Positions 61,501-64,000 of a DNA stretch of 64,000 bases are shown here, one piece after another (the first letter of the stretch is position 1; each line of letters starts with the position of its first letter). A program made the position numbers and the translations under genes. Origin of the DNA: Roseivirga sp. E12 (lineage in GTDB: Bacteria; Bacteroidota; Bacteroidia; Cytophagales; Cyclobacteriaceae); contig NZ_JAGFMD010000005.1 in assembly GCF_017592825.1 (NCBI RefSeq), forward strand, positions 124,001 to 188,000, read 5' to 3'. Under the pieces are notes generated by a model. That model saw only the letters and a program-made list of their open reading frames with translations. It had not been told where the DNA came from and did not search any database.

Positions 61501-61725
61501 TCTCATGTTTGGAATTCTATAATAACCATCACTGTTGGTGATGTTTCCATAGCGAGAACCACTAGGCGTATGCACTGCAACGATAGTGGCACCTGGGAGT
61601 GTCTCTCCGCTTGCATCTGTTACCCTTCCGTTAATAGAAGAGGTTGTTGTACCCTGACCGAATGCTGCGTTTACTGTAACAAGCATCAATCCAGCCAAGA
61701 GTAACTGAAGTAATTGTCTTTTCAT
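58504..61725 (-). CDS. Oar-like TonB-dependent outer-membrane protein
   Basis: A 1073-aa outer-membrane protein. The signal peptide is MKRQLLQLLLAGLMLVTVNAAFGQ; the ATG at 61725 is chosen because the 13 preceding residues are not signal-like. A carboxypeptidase-regulatory-like beta domain (~26-110: SSINGRVTDASGETLPGATIVAV) is followed by a plug-like segment (~135-240, RAIGDFARFTPQATID and FSISIGGQNNRYNSIYIDGAV) and a long barrel ending in LRYTFGN. It resembles Oar/OmpA-type TonB-dependent receptors, which can export as well as import in some bacteria. The ligand is unknown. A TACTTTTG motif on the minus strand (61797-61804) may be its -7 element. Confidence 0.88.
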   Translation of the reverse strand: MKRQLLQLLLAGLMLVTVNAAFGQGTTTSSINGRVTDASGETLPGATIVAVHTPSGSRYGNITNSDGYYRIPNMRVGGPYTVTVTFVGYREFKKENVYLTLGQAFKIDAQLSETSVALEAVEVVGEKSDIFDGNRTGAETVVGLEQINATPTVARAIGDFARFTPQATIDEGNDGFSISIGGQNNRYNSIYIDGAVNNDVFGLAGSGTNGGQTGVSPISIDAIEQFQIQVAPFDVRVSGFAGGAINAVTRSGSNEIEGSVYRFWRNENLAGKTPRDTDGARERLADFSAETIGFRVGGPIIKDKLFLFVNVENQSDETPQPFDFNDYEGDATAADINALRTKLQGFGYEPGTLTPNPVILDSDKITAKLDFNLNQNNKISARYSYVKADNIEAVRSTNRTLNFYNRSEAFLSKTNSLSAEWSSTIGSNASNKLTFGYVSVNDDRDPTGTDFPTVIINDGVGRINFGAEPFSTANLLDQTVFTINDNFELYKGRHTYTFGVNAEFYSVENLFIAFNYGEYEYDDLNQFLTDQPASDYFRLYSNRDNLTGDGSIAAAIFNSSLFGLYAQDEMQVNNDLKITFGLRVDMQAFDDTPENADFNNNSIPLYEAAGYDLKGARIGQFIKTQPLLSPRFGFNWDVNGDRTLQVRGGAGVFTSRIPLVWPGGAYNNNGFNTGAAFIGTDGFDGIFRPDINNQPGTFDPTRQSGNIDLFAEDFKIPQVAKINAAVDKRLNNGWIWSVDALYTKTIHAVRYENINIRPSTSNLTGTGDNRPIYNRRDEVDDTYSRVILASNTGRGYAYNLSTTLTMPLNNGLQGSVSYSYGESFNVFDGTSSQNSSQWRGLHSIGGRNFDQPLVKSFFSPGHRIIAQASYRKEWNANLATQIGLVYEGRSGRPFSYIYNDGDRLTNEASRERSLIYVPENSSDIILVDDARAGTAAEQWTALSTFINSDDYLSERRGQYAEVNQNRSPFTHVFDLRLIQDFSINAGGKKHTLQFTADIYNFGNLLNADWGRRYFVPSDFELLNFEGFLPDGTTPTYTFDGVTDNDPSANRIDDSGLTSSRWQMQLGLRYTFGN

Positions 61726-62155
61726 ACAAGAAAATTTAAAGTAGATTAGATTGTTTCGATTCAATTCTTTGAGTGCGCTAAGCGCTTTTCACAAGGCAAA
61801 AGTAGTAGTTATAAAGGTGGAGGTAAATGGACAAATGTTATGATATCGCTACGATTGCGTAACTCCTTTAACCTATTCTTAACATTGATAACCTGATCAT
61901 TTACAAGTTTCTTAAAAAATAAGTCAAGTGCATCCTTAAGATGATACTTCAAAAAAGCCAACAGCGTATTGTACAGTAATTTGTCTAAATATCAGTCTGC
62001 TAGTTCAGGGGATAGCTTATCTGATGCTCGGTACAAAAGTAAATTCTCCTTGACTAAGAAAAAAGTGTTTGCCAAGTAATTTCTGCTATCGTTTTTTCTC
62101 CTTTTAATAAGTACGTGGAATCTGTATATTGCTTTCTTTGCAATAGCCGTATTAG
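61726..62155. other. 430-bp intergenic region between divergent receptor and M14 peptidase genes
   Basis: No coding frame of note is visible. Two minus-strand TACTTTTG motifs (61797-61804 and 62034-62041) match the -7 consensus, but neither has a -33 TTTG at normal distance. A short GCGC-TAA-GCGC dyad lies near 61775. I see no repeat, RNA or operator that I can support with confidence. The plus-strand M14 promoter is not identified. Confidence 0.45.
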
Positions 62156-64000
62156 ATGATGAACAAACGTTTTTTTAAGCTCCTTTTAGTAATTCTCCTT
62201 TCCACCGGATCGATGGCTTTTGCCCAAGTAGACTTGGCCTACTATCTACCCGACAATGTTCAATATGATCCTGCCATTCCCACCCCCGAGTCAGTCATAG
62301 GACACCAGGTTGGTGAGTGGCACATTACGCATGACAAGCTGGTTTCTTATATGAAAGCCGTTGCGGCAGCTTCTGACAGGATTACTATAGAAGAAACTGG
62401 CCGAACTCATGAAGGAAGGCCTCAACTCCTTTTGACAATTACTCACCCAAGCAATCACGTAGGAATTGATAAGATCAGAAGTGACCATGTTTGGCTTACC
62501 TACCCCAATGAGGCTGACAAGTTTGACGTGAAAAAAATGCCCAGTGTTGTTTATATGGGCTTTAGTATACATGGCAACGAGCCGAGTGGATCTAATGCCT
62601 CTTTGCTGGTTGCATACTATCTGGCTGCGGCACAAGGAGCCGAAATAGACAACTCACTCAGAAATACGGTAGTCTTACTAGACCCTTCATATAATCCTGA
62701 CGGCCTGACGCGGTTTTCGACATGGGCAAACATGCACAAAGGCAAAAACGTAAATCCAGATCCTAATGATAGAGAATATCGCGAGGTCTGGCCTGGAGGA
62801 CGTACCAACCATTACTGGTTCGACTTGAATAGAGACTGGCTACCCCTTCAACAACCTGAATCAAGAAACAGAATTGCAAAGTATCATGAATGGAAGCCAA
62901 ACATCTTGACCGATCATCACGAGATGGGTACCAACTCAACATTCTTCTTTCAACCTGGCGTGCCCTCTAGAACACACCCACTTACGCCAAAACTTAATCA
63001 AGAGCTAACAGGCAAAGTAGGTGAATACCATGCTCAAGCCTTGGATAGCATAGGTTCACTCTACTATACAAAAGAAGGATATGACGATTTCTACTATGGA
63101 AAGGGCTCGACTTTCCCGGATATAAATGGTGGCATAGGTATTCTTTTTGAACAAGCTAGCTCCCGAGGCCATGCGCAAGAAAGTGCAAATGGTGTTCTGA
63201 AGTTTCCATTTACCGTACGCAACCAATTCACGACAGCACTATCAACTTGGCAAGCGGCTGTTTCTATGAGAGTCGAGCTATTAGAGTATCAAAAGAGTTT
63301 TTACAAAAGAGCACTAAGAGAGGCTGACTCTGACGCTCACAAGGCCTACATATTTAAGGCAGAAAAGGACCCTGTGCGCGCTTATCACTTGGCAGAAATC
63401 CTAGATCAGCAGGAAATAGACTTCTACAGACCTTCGAGAAGAATACGATTAGAAGACGAAGAGTACTTACCAGGAAATAGCTACATAGTACCTCTAAAAC
63501 AGCGAAATTATAAAATCATTAAGGCCATGTTTGAGCAACGCACCACATTTGAGGATAGCCTTTTCTATGATATTTCAGGCTGGACATACCCATTGGCTTT
63601 CAATCTTGAATATCATGAAATGTCAAGTAGGGACTATGGAAGAAACCAACTAGGAGATAAAATTGAAAACTTGTCATTTCCAGAAGGTCAAGTAGTTGGT
63701 GGTCAAAGTAATTATGCGTATGCCTTCGAATGGCATGGATATTATGCCCCAAGGGCAGCTAATCGACTCTTATCCAAAGGCGTAAGATTAAAAGTTGCTA
63801 CGAGCAAATTTGAAGGTGCGGATGAAAAGGAATTTGACAGAGGAACTATCCTTATACCTGTTGCCAATCAGAAACTATCGGCATACGACCTCTTCGAAGA
63901 ACTGCAGGCCATAGCCAGAGAAGATGGGCTCGATATACACGCCCTCAATACGGGGCTGACTGGAGGAGTATCCTTGGGAAGTAACTCATTTATTACTCTT
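62156..64000 (+). CDS. Secreted M14 family zinc carboxypeptidase (partial, runs off the window)
   Basis: An open frame from ATG 62156 (ATG-ATG, so 62159 is an alternative) runs to the window end without a stop. The signal peptide is MNKRFFKLLLVILLSTGSMAFAQ. The M14 zinc motif reads SIHGNEPSG (HxxE), and a later histidine in DHHEMG likely completes the site. FDLNRDWLPLQQPES matches the substrate-binding region of large Bacteroidota M14 peptidases, which usually exceed 800 aa and have a further C-terminal domain. At least 615 residues are present here. It is probably a periplasmic or secreted peptidase involved in protein breakdown. Confidence 0.9.
   Translation, partial: MMNKRFFKLLLVILLSTGSMAFAQVDLAYYLPDNVQYDPAIPTPESVIGHQVGEWHITHDKLVSYMKAVAAASDRITIEETGRTHEGRPQLLLTITHPSNHVGIDKIRSDHVWLTYPNEADKFDVKKMPSVVYMGFSIHGNEPSGSNASLLVAYYLAAAQGAEIDNSLRNTVVLLDPSYNPDGLTRFSTWANMHKGKNVNPDPNDREYREVWPGGRTNHYWFDLNRDWLPLQQPESRNRIAKYHEWKPNILTDHHEMGTNSTFFFQPGVPSRTHPLTPKLNQELTGKVGEYHAQALDSIGSLYYTKEGYDDFYYGKGSTFPDINGGIGILFEQASSRGHAQESANGVLKFPFTVRNQFTTALSTWQAAVSMRVELLEYQKSFYKRALREADSDAHKAYIFKAEKDPVRAYHLAEILDQQEIDFYRPSRRIRLEDEEYLPGNSYIVPLKQRNYKIIKAMFEQRTTFEDSLFYDISGWTYPLAFNLEYHEMSSRDYGRNQLGDKIENLSFPEGQVVGGQSNYAYAFEWHGYYAPRAANRLLSKGVRLKVATSKFEGADEKEFDRGTILIPVANQKLSAYDLFEELQAIAREDGLDIHALNTGLTGGVSLGSNSFITL

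Noticed and set aside
62291-62808. Two minus-strand open frames at the window end
   Set aside because: They are antisense to the clearly coding M14 peptidase, which has a signal peptide and zinc motif.
1-64000. CRISPR arrays, rRNA or tRNA genes, transposases and prophage
   Set aside because: I scanned for direct repeats, transposase and phage motifs and found none that I could support. The only mobile-like element is the four-helix-bundle cassette.

Overview
This 64 kb window is a chromosomal segment of a Bacteroidota bacterium, most likely a marine member of the Cytophagales near Roseivirga or Fulvivirga (inference). The support is lineage-typical content: TonB-dependent receptors with carboxypeptidase-regulatory N-termini, a fused SecDF, a BlaI/M56 pair, an orphan FtsX/MacB-type permease, a four-helix-bundle gene, and Bacteroidota promoter motifs (TTTG, 16 bp, TAnnTTTG) upstream of guaB and dxs. 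Base composition is moderate to AT-rich and coding is dense, with many 1-8 bp gene overlaps. I saw no rRNA, tRNA, CRISPR array, prophage or transposase.

Layout. 0-3.2 kb: the end of a phosphatidylserine decarboxylase gene, msrC, ribD, prmC and a hydrolase. 3.2-5.4 kb: a BlaI-type repressor and an M56 membrane peptidase behind phased operators. 5.4-12 kb: a region centred on thiamin uptake, with a degenerate thiamin pyrophosphokinase, a ROK sugar kinase, a DUF4350 protein, a TPP riboswitch driving a TonB-dependent receptor, a NadR-like kinase and a PnuC/PnuT transporter. 12-18.7 kb: a thioredoxin-like protein, a class V aminotransferase, DoxX, guaB, and a glutamate-cysteine-ligase-like CBS protein paired with an AstE/aspartoacylase. 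18.7-30 kb: housekeeping genes (secDF, udk, rdgB, two FKBP lipoproteins, nrnA, ndk, scpA, dxs, trxA). 30-35 kb: a fatty acid hydroxylase, an FtsX permease, small secreted proteins and a candidate structured RNA.

35-43.4 kb is a divergent kynurenine / 3-hydroxyanthranilate catabolic locus. On the plus strand are 3-hydroxyanthranilate dioxygenase, ACMS decarboxylase, an O6-alkylguanine transferase, kynureninase and kynurenine monooxygenase. On the minus strand are a short-chain dehydrogenase-like protein, an M19 dipeptidase and 2-aminomuconic semialdehyde dehydrogenase. A four-helix-bundle gene bounded by an inverted repeat interrupts the plus-strand operon. 43.4-45 kb holds a solitary PD-(D/E)XK nuclease-like gene. 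45-54.4 kb is a hydroxyproline-catabolic operon with a divergent AraC regulator. It carries the 4-hydroxyproline route to 2-oxoglutarate and the 3-hydroxyproline route to proline, plus a secreted DUF885 peptidase, which suggests use of collagen-like peptides. 54.5-64 kb: a carotenoid desaturase, an MltF-like transglycosylase, a hydrolase, an Oar-like TonB receptor and the start of a secreted M14 carboxypeptidase that runs off the window.

The least explained elements are the four-hairpin RNA at 34.7-34.9 kb, the GCL-CBS/AstE pair, the active-site-less thiamin pyrophosphokinase homologue and the nuclease-like gene. The two amino-acid catabolic clusters are recognisable pathways with unusual members.
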